A stretch of DNA of 64,000 nt, taken from the NCBI GenBank assembly GCA_001803165.1, contig MHAZ01000002.1:1-64000 (forward strand), written 5' to 3'. The notes under the pieces are model-generated. The model was not told the origin of the DNA. It ran no database searches and was given only the letters and a program-made list of their open reading frames with translations. Below are positions 1 through 8,089 of the stretch, piece by piece. Every line of letters starts with the position of its first letter. Position 1 is the first letter of the stretch. Source of the stretch: Stygiobacter sp. RIFOXYC2_FULL_38_25. GTDB lineage: Bacteria; Bacteroidota; Ignavibacteria; Ignavibacteriales; Melioribacteraceae. Both the position numbers and the translations under genes were made by a program.

Positions 1-66
1 TTTTAGCGGGCAAGGGTGAGAGTACAGTTTTCCCGCTTTGCGGGATTTCCGTTCGCTTCACTCACT
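1..66 (-). other. CRISPR trailer-side flank
   Basis: Sequence beyond the last, degenerate repeat at the leader-distal end of the array. It contains a strong hairpin TCCCGC-TTT-GCGGGA at about 31-45, which on the minus strand would form near the end of the pre-crRNA transcript. A diverged copy of this block recurs at about 47468-47527, also next to a degenerate repeat, so it is a recurring unit and not random flank. Confidence 0.6.
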
Positions 67-2146
67 TCAACAATTCTACTGTAGTGCGATTAAGAGCAAA
101 GCGCAAAGAACATTTAGCAATATTGTAAAAATGTTTCAATTCTACTGTAGTGCGATTAAGAGGAAAGAAATCACGAAGAAGTAGAGCCGTGTTTGAGGAG
201 TTTCAATTCTACTGTAGTGCGATTAAGAGAATAAAGGCGGGCGACACATTGTATTATTACTATACGTTTCAATTCTACTGTAGTGCGATTAAGAGCTTCC
301 TTCGTTGTTACCCCAGAATCGGATACCGTAGTTTCAATTCTACTGTAGTGCGATTAAGAGGGAAGAAACGTTTCGAGCTAACCACCCGGAATTTTGTTTC
401 AATTCTACTGTAGTGCGATTAAGAGAACGTGCCAGTTTATATCAAGGTGATAATGAACGAGTTTCAATTCTACTGTAGTGCGATTAAGAGGAGATTATAG
501 AATTAGTGAACAAACACAACGATAATCAGTTTCAATTCTACTGTAGTGCGATTAAGAGGATATTTTGAAGTAGTTTTAGAATAGTTCCAATAAGTGTTTC
601 AATTCTACTGTAGTGCGATTAAGAGGATATTTTGAAGTAGTTTTAGAATAGTTCCAATAAGTGTTTCAATTCTACTGTAGTGCGATTAAGAGGGACAATA
701 GATTAATAAAACAACCATGCGAAAAGTGGTTTCAATTCTACTGTAGTGCGATTAAGAGCGATGGCGATTCTGTTGTTTATCCTATATCGAGTAGTTTCAA
801 TTCTACTGTAGTGCGATTAAGAGCACAAGGAGAGGGGGATATAAATACGGTCTATGTGTGTTTCAATTCTACTGTAGTGCGATTAAGAGGAGGCACTACT
901 TTTGAAGTGTCTAAAAATAGCTATGTTTCAATTCTACTGTAGTGCGATTAAGAGCCGGTGAGTTGATAAAAACACATGATCTATACTCTGGGTTTCAATT
1001 CTACTGTAGTGCGATTAAGAGGATACATTACTGTATAGGTTATTGAGAGATGAGCTAGTTTCAATTCTACTGTAGTGCGATTAAGAGCACAGTTGGCTAA
1101 ATATAGCCAATTGGTTAAAAAGGTTTCAATTCTACTGTAGTGCGATTAAGAGTTATCACGTAATAAAGTAAAGTTGCCCGGAAAAGTTGTTTCAATTCTA
1201 CTGTAGTGCGATTAAGAGGGAAATTTTCCTCTAATGAACCACCGTATTTATCTCGTTTCAATTCTACTGTAGTGCGATTAAGAGGATTACTTCATCCTCA
1301 ATCTTTTGTTCCATTACTTCTCGTTTCAATTCTACTGTAGTGCGATTAAGAGGAAAGTAAAATTGTTAGAAGTTAATCCGTCAAACAAGTTTCAATTCTA
1401 CTGTAGTGCGATTAAGAGATCTATAAAATTGTCTTCGCTATATTCGCAACAGAGTTTCAATTCTACTGTAGTGCGATTAAGAGCAACATTATTGAGTTAA
1501 ATGAAAAGGATTTTAAAGACGTTTCAATTCTACTGTAGTGCGATTAAGAGCTCGAATGAGGTCGCATTGATTTGCTGGTTATGTGGTGTTTCAATTCTAC
1601 TGTAGTGCGATTAAGAGAAGCTAAAAACAAAAGAATAGTACCGATATAAGACCAGTTTCAATTCTACTGTAGTGCGATTAAGAGCGAAGGATGAGTTATG
1701 AGAAAGACGTTTTATTATAGTTTCAATTCTACTGTAGTGCGATTAAGAGATGGTTCGGTTGGACAACTCTACTGTAAACAAAATGGTTTCAATTCTACTG
1801 TAGTGCGATTAAGAGTGAGGCACTACTTTTGAAGTGTCTAAAAATAGCTATGTTTCAATTCTACTGTAGTGCGATTAAGAGTGCTTATCATGGAGTACGG
1901 TGGAACCACGCTAATAGAGTTTCAATTCTACTGTAGTGCGATTAAGAGATGACTGGAAGATGGACAAAGAAAGATCAAGAATATGTTTCAATTCTACTGT
2001 AGTGCGATTAAGAGTTCCACCAAACATTACCACCGGAATATGTCTCTACAGTTTCAATTCTACTGTAGTGCGATTAAGAGATGCTTTGTCTATGTTTTCA
2101 CATAGCTCTAAATATTGTTTCAATTCTACTGTAGTGCGATTAAGAG
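67..2146 (-). CRISPR. CRISPR array, 32 repeats and 31 spacers
   Basis: A 30-bp direct repeat (plus strand begins GTTTCAATTC and ends GCGATTAAGAG) occurs 31 times intact, from 133 to 2146, with a degenerate terminal copy at 67-96 whose first four bases have changed. Spacers are 35-38 nt. Read on the minus strand, each repeat ends ATTGAAAC, the usual 8-nt crRNA handle of type I-B-like repeats. This sets transcription leftward, away from cas2 and co-directional with the cas operon. The degenerate repeat at the far end supports this polarity. Two spacers are adjacent identical copies (559-595 and 626-662). Two others (890-924 and 1816-1851) match except for one extra nucleotide. Confidence 0.98.
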
Positions 2147-2281
2147 TGCCCAAATTAAGGGCTTTTTATTCCCTAATACAAACATTTTTTGCTATTTGTA
2201 TCGTCAATGTATAATTGTGCTAAATTACCGGGGGTACGACGACTTTCAACATTTTTATCGAAGGAAGACAATTTTCTTTGA
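2147..2281 (-). promoter_or_regulatory. CRISPR leader
   Basis: An AT-rich stretch of about 135 bp between the stop codon of cas2 and the first, leader-proximal repeat. It has no open frame that looks coding. Its position next to cas2 and beside the intact end of the array is that expected for the leader, which would hold the pre-crRNA promoter and the integration signal. I cannot identify a specific promoter or IHF-type site in it. Confidence 0.75.
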
Positions 2282-2545
2282 TCAAATAAACGAATCTGTA
2301 TCATTCTTTTCAACTCCTATTATCCCGCGCTCAACGTAATCCTTAGAGCCAAGCGTGTAATAAATTATACTGTCATTCTTTGTGTTAATTATTTCTTTTA
2401 CCTCCCGCTTAATAGTTTCGAACTCGCTTTCCGTAACCTCTCCTTCAAAGACTGAGTTTTGTACCCACAGTAAATGACGGCGCAAATATTTCAATAACTT
2501 AATGCCTTTCTTAGGTCCGGCATCGTAAACGATTATTAAATACAT
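2282..2545 (-). CDS. cas2: CRISPR-associated endoribonuclease Cas2
   Basis: 87-residue Cas2, the structural partner of Cas1 in the spacer integrase complex. The start chosen is the ATG giving MYLIIVYDAG, the family's first beta strand with the conserved Asp; a longer frame would add a non-homologous extension. Further family features are the LLKYLRRHLLWVQNSVFEGE segment and the strand SIIYYTLGS. It begins one base after the cas1 stop codon, so it is translationally coupled. It is the last cas gene before the leader and array. Confidence 0.96.
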   Translation of the reverse strand: MYLIIVYDAGPKKGIKLLKYLRRHLLWVQNSVFEGEVTESEFETIKREVKEIINTKNDSIIYYTLGSKDYVERGIIGVEKNDTDSFI

Positions 2546-2546
2546 C

Positions 2547-3662
2547 TCACCACCAGATTGTAAAGGGTTTGTATTCTTTCTCGCCAAGGAGATGTTTAAT
2601 GATCTTGTAACATTCCAATCTAATTAAATGCCGGTAACTAACTGATTTCTTAAGCTGCCGGTGTTGAATTGTGGTTTTTAGTTTTTCATCAAATTCTTTG
2701 AGATAGATTTTTCTACCCTCTTCGGTGAGATAGCATTTATTCAGTTCTTTGCTAAAATGTTTTTCTTGAATTTGATTTTTGTTGAGGAGTGAAAATATTA
2801 TTCTATCGGAAAGAAGCGGTTTGAATATTTCAGCGATATCAAGTGAAAGAGAGAAACGCCGCTCACCCGGCTCATGTAGAAAACTTATCAATGGATTTAA
2901 CTGGGTCTTAAATATTTCGCTTAGTACGGCTGTATAGACTAACGAATTACCGAATGATATTAAAGCATTAATTGGATTGGTCGGCGGGTGTTTCTGCCTC
3001 TTCTCGAATTTTATTTCTTGATCAATTAACAGATTCCACGTGATGTAGTAATTTGACCGAATGTTTCCCTCAATTCCCATTAGTTCTTGAACGTCTTCCG
3101 TAGAATCAATTTTGCTAATTAGCCCGGCGGTCTTTTCCAAAAACGGGGAAAGGTCTTTGCCCCGGGTATTATAATACTGCAAATTCTTTTTGATGTTTTC
3201 GGCTGAACCTAGCACGAACTTTCTGGCAAGCCGTACTCTCTTCTCATTATCTAAATATGTTTGTACTTGCTTAACGAGAAGCTTACCGGATATGTATGGC
3301 TCGCGTGGATAGAAGGAGGATGTGTAATAGCCATAATAGTTAAACAAATGTAGGATGATTTCCTTTTGCGCAATGAAGTTCAGAAACTTTGTATTAAACC
3401 GCAGTTCACTGAAACAAAAGATAGAATCAATATCTTCTACCGGAATCGGCTTACGCGGCAGTTTCTTTGGCTCGTTATCTTCCGATTCAGCCTCGCTAAC
3501 CGAATCATCATCTACAGAAATTTCTTCTTCGGTTAGTTCAACTTCTTCCGGTTCGACTTCGCTCACCGCAGGCGGTTCGGCAGCTTCGCCGGGCTCAAAG
3601 TATAATGTGTTGTCTTTGCGGATTAATTTACCGCTGCTAAAGATGTAGTAATTTCTTTTCAT
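2547..3662 (-). CDS. cas1: CRISPR-associated integrase Cas1 with acidic insertion
   Basis: Type I-B-like Cas1 of 371 residues, the metal-dependent integrase that joins new spacers to the leader-proximal repeat. The N-terminal beta domain begins MKRNYYIFSSGKL. The catalytic domain shows Glu198 in MGIEGNIR, His263 in FLHEPGERR, and Asp275/Glu278 in SLDIAEIFKP. Residues about 23-64 are an unusual insertion with 19 acidic and no basic residues, placed in a beta-hairpin where most family members have a short turn. The start is the ATG at 3662. A GTG two codons upstream lies inside a dispersed repeat (3664-3694), so the normal upstream leader of cas1 has been replaced. No clear Shine-Dalgarno is visible. 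Confidence 0.96.
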   Translation of the reverse strand: MKRNYYIFSSGKLIRKDNTLYFEPGEAAEPPAVSEVEPEEVELTEEEISVDDDSVSEAESEDNEPKKLPRKPIPVEDIDSIFCFSELRFNTKFLNFIAQKEIILHLFNYYGYYTSSFYPREPYISGKLLVKQVQTYLDNEKRVRLARKFVLGSAENIKKNLQYYNTRGKDLSPFLEKTAGLISKIDSTEDVQELMGIEGNIRSNYYITWNLLIDQEIKFEKRQKHPPTNPINALISFGNSLVYTAVLSEIFKTQLNPLISFLHEPGERRFSLSLDIAEIFKPLLSDRIIFSLLNKNQIQEKHFSKELNKCYLTEEGRKIYLKEFDEKLKTTIQHRQLKKSVSYRHLIRLECYKIIKHLLGEKEYKPFTIWW

Positions 3663-3663
3663 A

Positions 3664-3694
3664 GACACGGATTACACGGATTTTCACCGATTAG
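3664..3694 (+). repeat. dispersed ACACGGATT-type repeat, left arm
   Basis: The sequence reads GACACGGATTACACGGATTT and continues with CACCGATTA. A related sequence lies inverted at 4071-4100, so the two enclose the GxxExxY gene like imperfect terminal inverted repeats. Related copies occur at 5643-5692 and 10847-10930. Its right end abuts the stop codon of the GxxExxY gene and its left end abuts the cas1 start. Confidence 0.75.
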
Positions 3695-4066
3695 TTATAA
3701 AATTACTCTTTTGTATTTCAATGAGTCTTCCCCGAAATTAATAATTAAGCCAACTTTTAATTTTGAGGCGGCTAGATAATTAAGAGTCTGTTTAATATGC
3801 GAATTTGTTATCGTTTCAATTGCTTTTATCTCTAAAATAATTTTATCGAATACAATAAAATCTGCAAAATATTTATGAGGAAGAGTTATTTCTTTGTATC
3901 CTATTTGAAATTCTTTTTCTCTTTCAAACGAAATCTTATTTTTATTGAATTCATATTGTAAAGCATCTTTATATACAATTTCATTGAAGCCTTTTCCAAG
4001 ACTTTTATGTACCTCTATACAACAGCCAATTATTTTATAAGTTAATTCCTCATCGATTAAATTCAT
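3695..4066 (-). CDS. GxxExxY protein
   Basis: 123-residue protein of the GxxExxY family, which is related to PD-(D/E)XK nucleases; its cellular role is not established. The signature GFNEIVY is at residues 26-32. The nuclease-like core follows: HKYFADFIVFDKIILEIKA gives the D...ExK pattern, then HIKQTLNYLAASKLKVGLI. Members of this family are often found as lone genes beside ACACGGAT-type repeats, as here (3664-3694 and 4071-4100). It sits between cas1 and the cas4 remnant, is not a known Cas component, and looks like an inserted cassette using the cas operon's transcript. Confidence 0.9.
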   Translation of the reverse strand: MNLIDEELTYKIIGCCIEVHKSLGKGFNEIVYKDALQYEFNKNKISFEREKEFQIGYKEITLPHKYFADFIVFDKIILEIKAIETITNSHIKQTLNYLAASKLKVGLIINFGEDSLKYKRVIL

Positions 4067-4070
4067 TTTA

Positions 4071-4100
4071 ATTCCGTGTTAATCTGTGAAATCCGTGTCT
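4071..4100 (-). repeat. dispersed ACACGGATT-type repeat, right arm
   Basis: Its reverse complement begins AGACACGGATTTCACAGATT, matching the arm at 3664-3694 in inverted orientation. It lies just upstream of the GxxExxY start and directly against the cas4 remnant, so it marks the other boundary of the presumed insertion. Confidence 0.75.
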
Positions 4101-4158
4101 TTATACGTAGCAGAGGTCGTAGTAAATGCAATTTTAGCAAAAAGGTTTACTAATTAAG
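4101..4158 (-). pseudogene. duplicated 3' end of cas4 (remnant)
   Basis: Read on the minus strand, this non-coding stretch translates as LISKPFC, stop, NCIYYDLCYV, stop. The intact cas4 gene, whose stop is at 4999, ends KPFCKNCSYYDLCYV. DNA identity is high over about 45 bp, including the cysteine codons. An internal TAA replaces the Lys codon, so it is dead. It lies immediately downstream of the HEPN gene. The HEPN/MNT pair is therefore bracketed by two direct copies of the cas4 tail, as expected if the pair was inserted with a local duplication. Confidence 0.88.
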
Positions 4159-4169
4159 ATTGGAGACGG

Positions 4170-4643
4170 TTAAGAATTAATCTTAATGCTTTTCTGTAAG
4201 AAGGAGTTGACGTTTTGGGAAAATGGTTTGAATGTATCAATTACTGTTTTAGCGCCGATTAACAACTCATCCCACTCTAATGTAAAACTGTAACCGTGGT
4301 GAAATCTATGACGAAACTTTCTTAGTTCATTTATTTCATTTTTAATATCATCTGTAAAAAGAATAGGGAGATGAGAATGCGGAGGATTACAGAAAAACGA
4401 GAATAATTCGAAGTGCCAGCTATCCGATTTGGGAAGCGGGATACTGAAATATTTTGAAATCCGTTTTAATATGTTCTCGATGCCGGTATAGTACTGAGCC
4501 ATAAAACTTGAGGTTGCAGTCTTAAGAACAATGTCCGGTTCGTTTAACTCTTGCGCATCAATTATTTTTTGCAACTCTTGGATTAGCAAAGTTAAATTCT
4601 CTAGTTCGAGCGCAACCTCTTGAAGGTACCGTTGGTTATGCAT
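4170..4643 (-). CDS. HEPN-domain protein (HepT-like)
   Basis: About 157-residue helical protein with the HEPN RNase signature R-x4-6-H, seen as RKFRHRFHHGY near the C-terminal third. It follows an MNT nucleotidyltransferase gene, the standard HEPN/MNT toxin-antitoxin order, in which HEPN is the toxin and MNT inactivates it by nucleotide transfer. The chosen ATG at 4643 overlaps the MNT stop by 8 nt (ATGCATAA). An ATG at 4658 is also possible and gives 162 residues. The pair interrupts the cas operon between cas4 and a cas4 tail remnant. Toxicity and substrate are not shown by sequence. Confidence 0.85.
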   Translation of the reverse strand: MHNQRYLQEVALELENLTLLIQELQKIIDAQELNEPDIVLKTATSSFMAQYYTGIENILKRISKYFSIPLPKSDSWHFELFSFFCNPPHSHLPILFTDDIKNEINELRKFRHRFHHGYSFTLEWDELLIGAKTVIDTFKPFSQNVNSFLQKSIKINS

Positions 4644-4908
4644 ACAATACTTTACCATAGGTTAAGATGTGCGATACAAATTTATTCTCGGGTTGAAGCG
4701 AAACAACATCAACATTAAGTTTGAGTACCTCTTCCAGTTTTGCTGCGAGACGAATTACATTCCATCCGGAAAGACCGGCAACTGCAAGGTCCAAATCTCT
4801 TGCAGATGAAAGATCCTCGACAGAGCTTCCAAATAAAACAATTTTTGATGCTCCAAATTGTCTGGATATTTCCACTGCCTTATCAATTGCTTCTGCTGTA
4901 ACTGCCAT
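4636..4908 (-). CDS. MNT-family nucleotidyltransferase (antitoxin-like)
   Basis: 90-residue minimal nucleotidyltransferase. The fold signature GSSVEDLSSARDLDLAV matches GS-x(9-12)-D-x-D, and a third acidic residue follows in NVDVVSLQP. The size is typical of MntA-type antitoxins that AMPylate a partner HEPN protein. It overlaps the HEPN gene and is transcribed with it and with the cas genes. No promoter is obvious in the 90 bp between it and cas4, though this gap could hold one. Confidence 0.88.
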   Translation of the reverse strand: MAVTAEAIDKAVEISRQFGASKIVLFGSSVEDLSSARDLDLAVAGLSGWNVIRLAAKLEEVLKLNVDVVSLQPENKFVSHILTYGKVLYA

Positions 4909-4998
4909 TTGTATTCTCTTTTATAACCTTATCAAAAATAGGGAATTTGTTTTTTGTTTTCATGATTAAATCTATAGATGCCACGCATCCAACTATAA

Positions 4999-5493
4999 CT
5001 AAACATAGCAGAGGTCGTAATAGCTGCAATTTTTACAAAATGGTTTATTGATTACATCCGGCGGAATTTCCAATTCTTTTATGCGCTGGATATCCGCTCG
5101 GATCTCTTGGAGTTTGATTCTATCTCCATCTGTTAGTTCAACTTTTTCTTTTTGGCGCAGTTTGGGATAATCAATTTCTCCGGTTACACCTTCAATTCCT
5201 TTTTTCTCTAATACCGATATATAGAACTTTACTTGCCATTTGTGGGTCTCTTCCATTTTATCGGATTTTTTTACTTCGTGAATAGTTTTTGTTTTGTCAT
5301 CATAAAAATCAAGTACAATTTCATCTTCGTCATCAGATATATGAATTTCGTGCTTCTCTCTTTCGTAAGTTGATTCGGAAATGAACTTACCGAGCGCAAC
5401 CGTATCGGAGTTTTGCTCCATGTCTATATTGCGAAGGAAAAGCCAGAGCTTTCTTTGGCAAAGAAAATAATATGCTATTTGAGTACCGGTCAT
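4999..5493 (-). CDS. cas4: CRISPR-associated exonuclease Cas4
   Basis: 164-residue Cas4, a RecB-type nuclease with an Fe-S cluster that processes prespacer ends and helps select the PAM. All four cluster cysteines are visible: Cys12 in FLCQRKLWLF, and Cys153, Cys156 and Cys162 in KPFCKNCSYYDLC. The nuclease core includes IVLDFYDD and HEVKKSDKMEE, followed by HKWQVKFYISVLE. It lies upstream of cas1 in the same orientation, as in type I-B loci, but is now separated from it by about 1.3 kb of inserted genes. A second, broken copy of its last codons lies at 4101-4158. Confidence 0.95.
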   Translation of the reverse strand: MTGTQIAYYFLCQRKLWLFLRNIDMEQNSDTVALGKFISESTYEREKHEIHISDDEDEIVLDFYDDKTKTIHEVKKSDKMEETHKWQVKFYISVLEKKGIEGVTGEIDYPKLRQKEKVELTDGDRIKLQEIRADIQRIKELEIPPDVINKPFCKNCSYYDLCYV

Positions 5494-5502
5494 ATTAATT
5501 AG

Positions 5503-5588
5503 AAATTACGAATTAGGATTAACCAATTGAAAATTAGCGGCAGAGCCGTGCCTGTGGCAGAATTGCGAATTAGGAATTAAAAATTATT
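5503..5588 (+). repeat. dispersed palindromic repeat, copy A
   Basis: The cas4-cas7 gap contains GAATTA-type arms around a GC-rich core TTAGCGGCAGAGCCGTGCC and then GGCAGAATTGCGAATTAGG. The reverse complement of 11627-11684 carries nearly the same core (GCGGCAAAGCCGTGCG) with the same arms, so this is a dispersed intergenic element with two copies in the window. Confidence 0.75.
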
Positions 5589-5642
5589 AAACTGAACATT
5601 AGATTTAAGTAGTCTGCCTAAAAATTATAATTGGTTTTCATT

Positions 5643-5692
5643 GACACGGATTGCACAGCTTGCCCCGCTTTGCGGGGGATTTACACCGATTA
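5643..5692 (+). repeat. ACACGGATT-type repeat with inserted GC hairpin
   Basis: GACACGGATTGCACAG, then the hairpin CCCCGCTTTGCGGGG, then GGATTTACACCGATTA. It belongs to the family at 3664-3694, with an extra palindrome inside. Its last bases supply the stop codon of cas7 (TAA on the minus strand at 5690-5692). Confidence 0.7.
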
Positions 5693-6751
5693 TAACAATT
5701 GGTTTTCGTAATCATAAGCAAGCATTAGCTCTTTTAATTTTGCTTCAGCATTCTCGAGAGCATTGAGTTCTGCACCTGCACCAGCTATATAACCATTACA
5801 CGGAAGAGTAACATAAACATCTGCACCGGTATTCTTATCAATAACCGGTTTAGCGCTTCTTTCTCTTTCTTCATTCAATTCTGCTCTTATTGAAGCCGCT
5901 AGTTTATTTGCGTTATCACTTATTGAAATAGCAAGTGTTTCCATTAAGCTAAATGTTCTGGATTGGTTACTTGTTATTCTCCAGTTAATTAAACCACTCG
6001 CAACTGCTTCAATTACTTTTTCTCTTCTTTCTTTAGGACAGACTAAACATTCACCAAAACTATTTTTCCCAATTACCCAGTTATCAGATTTTAGTTTCTC
6101 AATTTTTTCCAATGTTAACTCTGGTTCATGTTGATTTGTAGATACAGAAAAAAGCGTTCTTAAATCAATTACAACGTCGTAAACAAACAATCCTGTAGCG
6201 CGAGTATTGTCGGGAATCCAATTTCTTCGTGGTAATGTTCTTTTGTTTTCAGAAAGGAATTGAGCAATTTGTTCCTCGGTTAATATTGTGCCGTTAGCAT
6301 CTTTTACTACAACCGGGTGTTGGTTGGGATTGCTACTTCTATCAAATGTAAGATTCTCCTTTTGGTTTTCCAATCCGCCGAGTAATGGATGTATCGGTCG
6401 TAATGCTGAAATTGAAAACGGACTTCTTCTTTTTACCGGTGTCTCACCCGTCTGAGCTCTCATCCAACCACCTAAAAGCTGATCTGTGTAAGTTGGATCG
6501 CATGGCGACCAAGGTTCTTTATTTGAAATGCCATTATCCTTCGTTATTTCGTAGTTGAATGTTATCGGAGCTTGGGCTTCTTTTAAAGAGTCGAGAATAG
6601 AATCTAGAATAGAACGTTTAACTTGTTGACCACTTGAATAAGCACAACGGATTCCGAACTGTTGATCATAGTAAGATTTTTGGCCATCTTGAACGCAAAA
6701 CACAGTATGTTCCGCATGACGGAGGCTTCTTAAGTAAATATAATTGTTCAT
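5690..6751 (-). CDS. cas7: Cas7 backbone subunit of Cascade
   Basis: 353-residue Cas7, the repeated crRNA-binding backbone protein of the type I effector. The N-terminus LYLRSLRHAEHTVFCVQDGQ-like segment, the motif YSSGQQVKRSILDSILDSL and the glycine-rich ISALRPIHPLLGG region match the Cas7/Csh2 autoregulator family. It lies 11 bp downstream of the cas8-like gene and is probably co-translated with it. The stop codon is formed by a dispersed repeat, so the native C-terminus may have been altered by a few residues. Confidence 0.9.
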   Translation of the reverse strand: MNNYIYLRSLRHAEHTVFCVQDGQKSYYDQQFGIRCAYSSGQQVKRSILDSILDSLKEAQAPITFNYEITKDNGISNKEPWSPCDPTYTDQLLGGWMRAQTGETPVKRRSPFSISALRPIHPLLGGLENQKENLTFDRSSNPNQHPVVVKDANGTILTEEQIAQFLSENKRTLPRRNWIPDNTRATGLFVYDVVIDLRTLFSVSTNQHEPELTLEKIEKLKSDNWVIGKNSFGECLVCPKERREKVIEAVASGLINWRITSNQSRTFSLMETLAISISDNANKLAASIRAELNEERERSAKPVIDKNTGADVYVTLPCNGYIAGAGAELNALENAEAKLKELMLAYDYENQLL

Positions 6752-6762
6752 TTGATTCTCCT

Positions 6763-8073
6763 TTATGATTTTTTATTATTTAAAAAAGCATACTTGAATT
6801 TTACCAATGTGAGGAAGTAAGGGAATTTATCGGCTTGCATTTTATCAATTTCTTCAACTAATGAATTTAGGAAATCACTATTCGATGAATCTCCTTTTAG
6901 TATTTCGGTAACGTTCTCGATGAATGCCCTCCTTGTATATGATTCCAAAAGAGCATTTACATTGTTTGTTTGAGTCTTTTTTGCACGATCCGTTTGTATT
7001 ACATAAGACAGAAGAATTTTAGCTGTCTCTTCAGCAGCTTGAATTGTTGTTTTGTTGTTTAGCATAGCAATCACCCATGATAAATAAATGTTATAGTTTA
7101 TTATACTTTTTTCATCATTCTTGATCTTTGGAAATGTTGTTTCTTTATTGCGTTGAGGGAAATACTCTTTCAAATCTTTTGGCTGAATTTCTTGTAACCC
7201 GATAACACCATTTTGACAAGCAGTTCTAAAAATAAACTGTGTGTTATATACTTCGTCTATAGCCCTTTTCCCAACATCTCTCATTTCGCCAAATAGATAA
7301 TCATACATTTCGATTTCTCGTTTTATCTCCGGCAAGTTTATTTGTATAAACCCAACCGTTGTATTTGTTTGTCCTAGGCTGTAGATATAAGCGTTCAATT
7401 TTTCATTTGGAAATTTTCTTGCGAGCGCGAATAAGACTTTAATCCAACTTATTGTATCAAATTTGTTAAATCCTTTTTCTTGTTTGAATGCAGGCACGAA
7501 CAATTGCCTTTTATAGTTCGAGTTGTTGAGAGCAAAGGTTAACCAGTGTCCATTCCACGTCTCAATTTGATTTCCCTTCAAATCGTTTGTCTCATTTAAT
7601 AAGTCTCTGTATTTCTTCCATCCATCATATAAAAGTTTAATTATTTCTTCTCTCTCAAATAAAACTACTAACCCACCTTCAACGCGTATTCCTAATCCAA
7701 CTCCAATCCATGTCGCGTATATTTCTTCCATGCCCATTGGTAAATTGAAACTCGTTAATTGACCCGAAGTAGTTGCTTCTAGATCGGAACTGCCGGCGAC
7801 AAGTGAATTGCTTGTATCTGGAATACCGGTTTCGATATTTTTAATTGTTGCTTCTATTCTTTTTTTTCGCTCTTCCGCGGTTGGATATTTTTTCTTTTCC
7901 CAAGATATTTTAGGATTTTCCAGAGGTGTGTTACCGCCACTTAATAAATATTTCTGTTCATCAAAGAAAAGTGGAATAAATACATCTTTCCAAAATTCTT
8001 TTGCGCTCAACTTTTTCTTCACATTTTGATTTGTTAGTGCAACTAATTTCTTACCTATAATTGAGGCATACAT
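6763..8073 (-). CDS. Cas8-like large subunit of Cascade
   Basis: 436-residue protein between cas3 and cas7. The position and the lack of any other candidate make it the large subunit that recognises the PAM and recruits Cas3. I see no diagnostic Cas8 signature. The first half includes FNLPMGMEEIYATWIGVGLG, and the C-terminal half is helical, as expected for a fused small-subunit-like domain. It is shorter than many Cas8b proteins. It starts 16 bp after the cas3 stop codon with a GGAGG-type ribosome site. The Cas8 assignment rests mainly on context. Confidence 0.75.
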   Translation of the reverse strand: MYASIIGKKLVALTNQNVKKKLSAKEFWKDVFIPLFFDEQKYLLSGGNTPLENPKISWEKKKYPTAEERKKRIEATIKNIETGIPDTSNSLVAGSSDLEATTSGQLTSFNLPMGMEEIYATWIGVGLGIRVEGGLVVLFEREEIIKLLYDGWKKYRDLLNETNDLKGNQIETWNGHWLTFALNNSNYKRQLFVPAFKQEKGFNKFDTISWIKVLFALARKFPNEKLNAYIYSLGQTNTTVGFIQINLPEIKREIEMYDYLFGEMRDVGKRAIDEVYNTQFIFRTACQNGVIGLQEIQPKDLKEYFPQRNKETTFPKIKNDEKSIINYNIYLSWVIAMLNNKTTIQAAEETAKILLSYVIQTDRAKKTQTNNVNALLESYTRRAFIENVTEILKGDSSNSDFLNSLVEEIDKMQADKFPYFLTLVKFKYAFLNNKKS

Positions 8074-8089
8074 TATTTCCTCCTATTTC

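Noticed and set aside
150..2339. Several plus-strand reading frames of 60-100 codons across the array
   Set aside because: They are translations of the CRISPR repeat itself (FNSTVVRLR or FQFYCSAIK repeated).
3355..3648. Plus-strand Ser-rich 97-codon frame
   Set aside because: It is the antisense of the acidic insertion in cas1.
4908..4998. A separate promoter for the HEPN/MNT pair
   Set aside because: The 90-bp gap is AT-rich, but I could not identify convincing promoter boxes, so none is listed.
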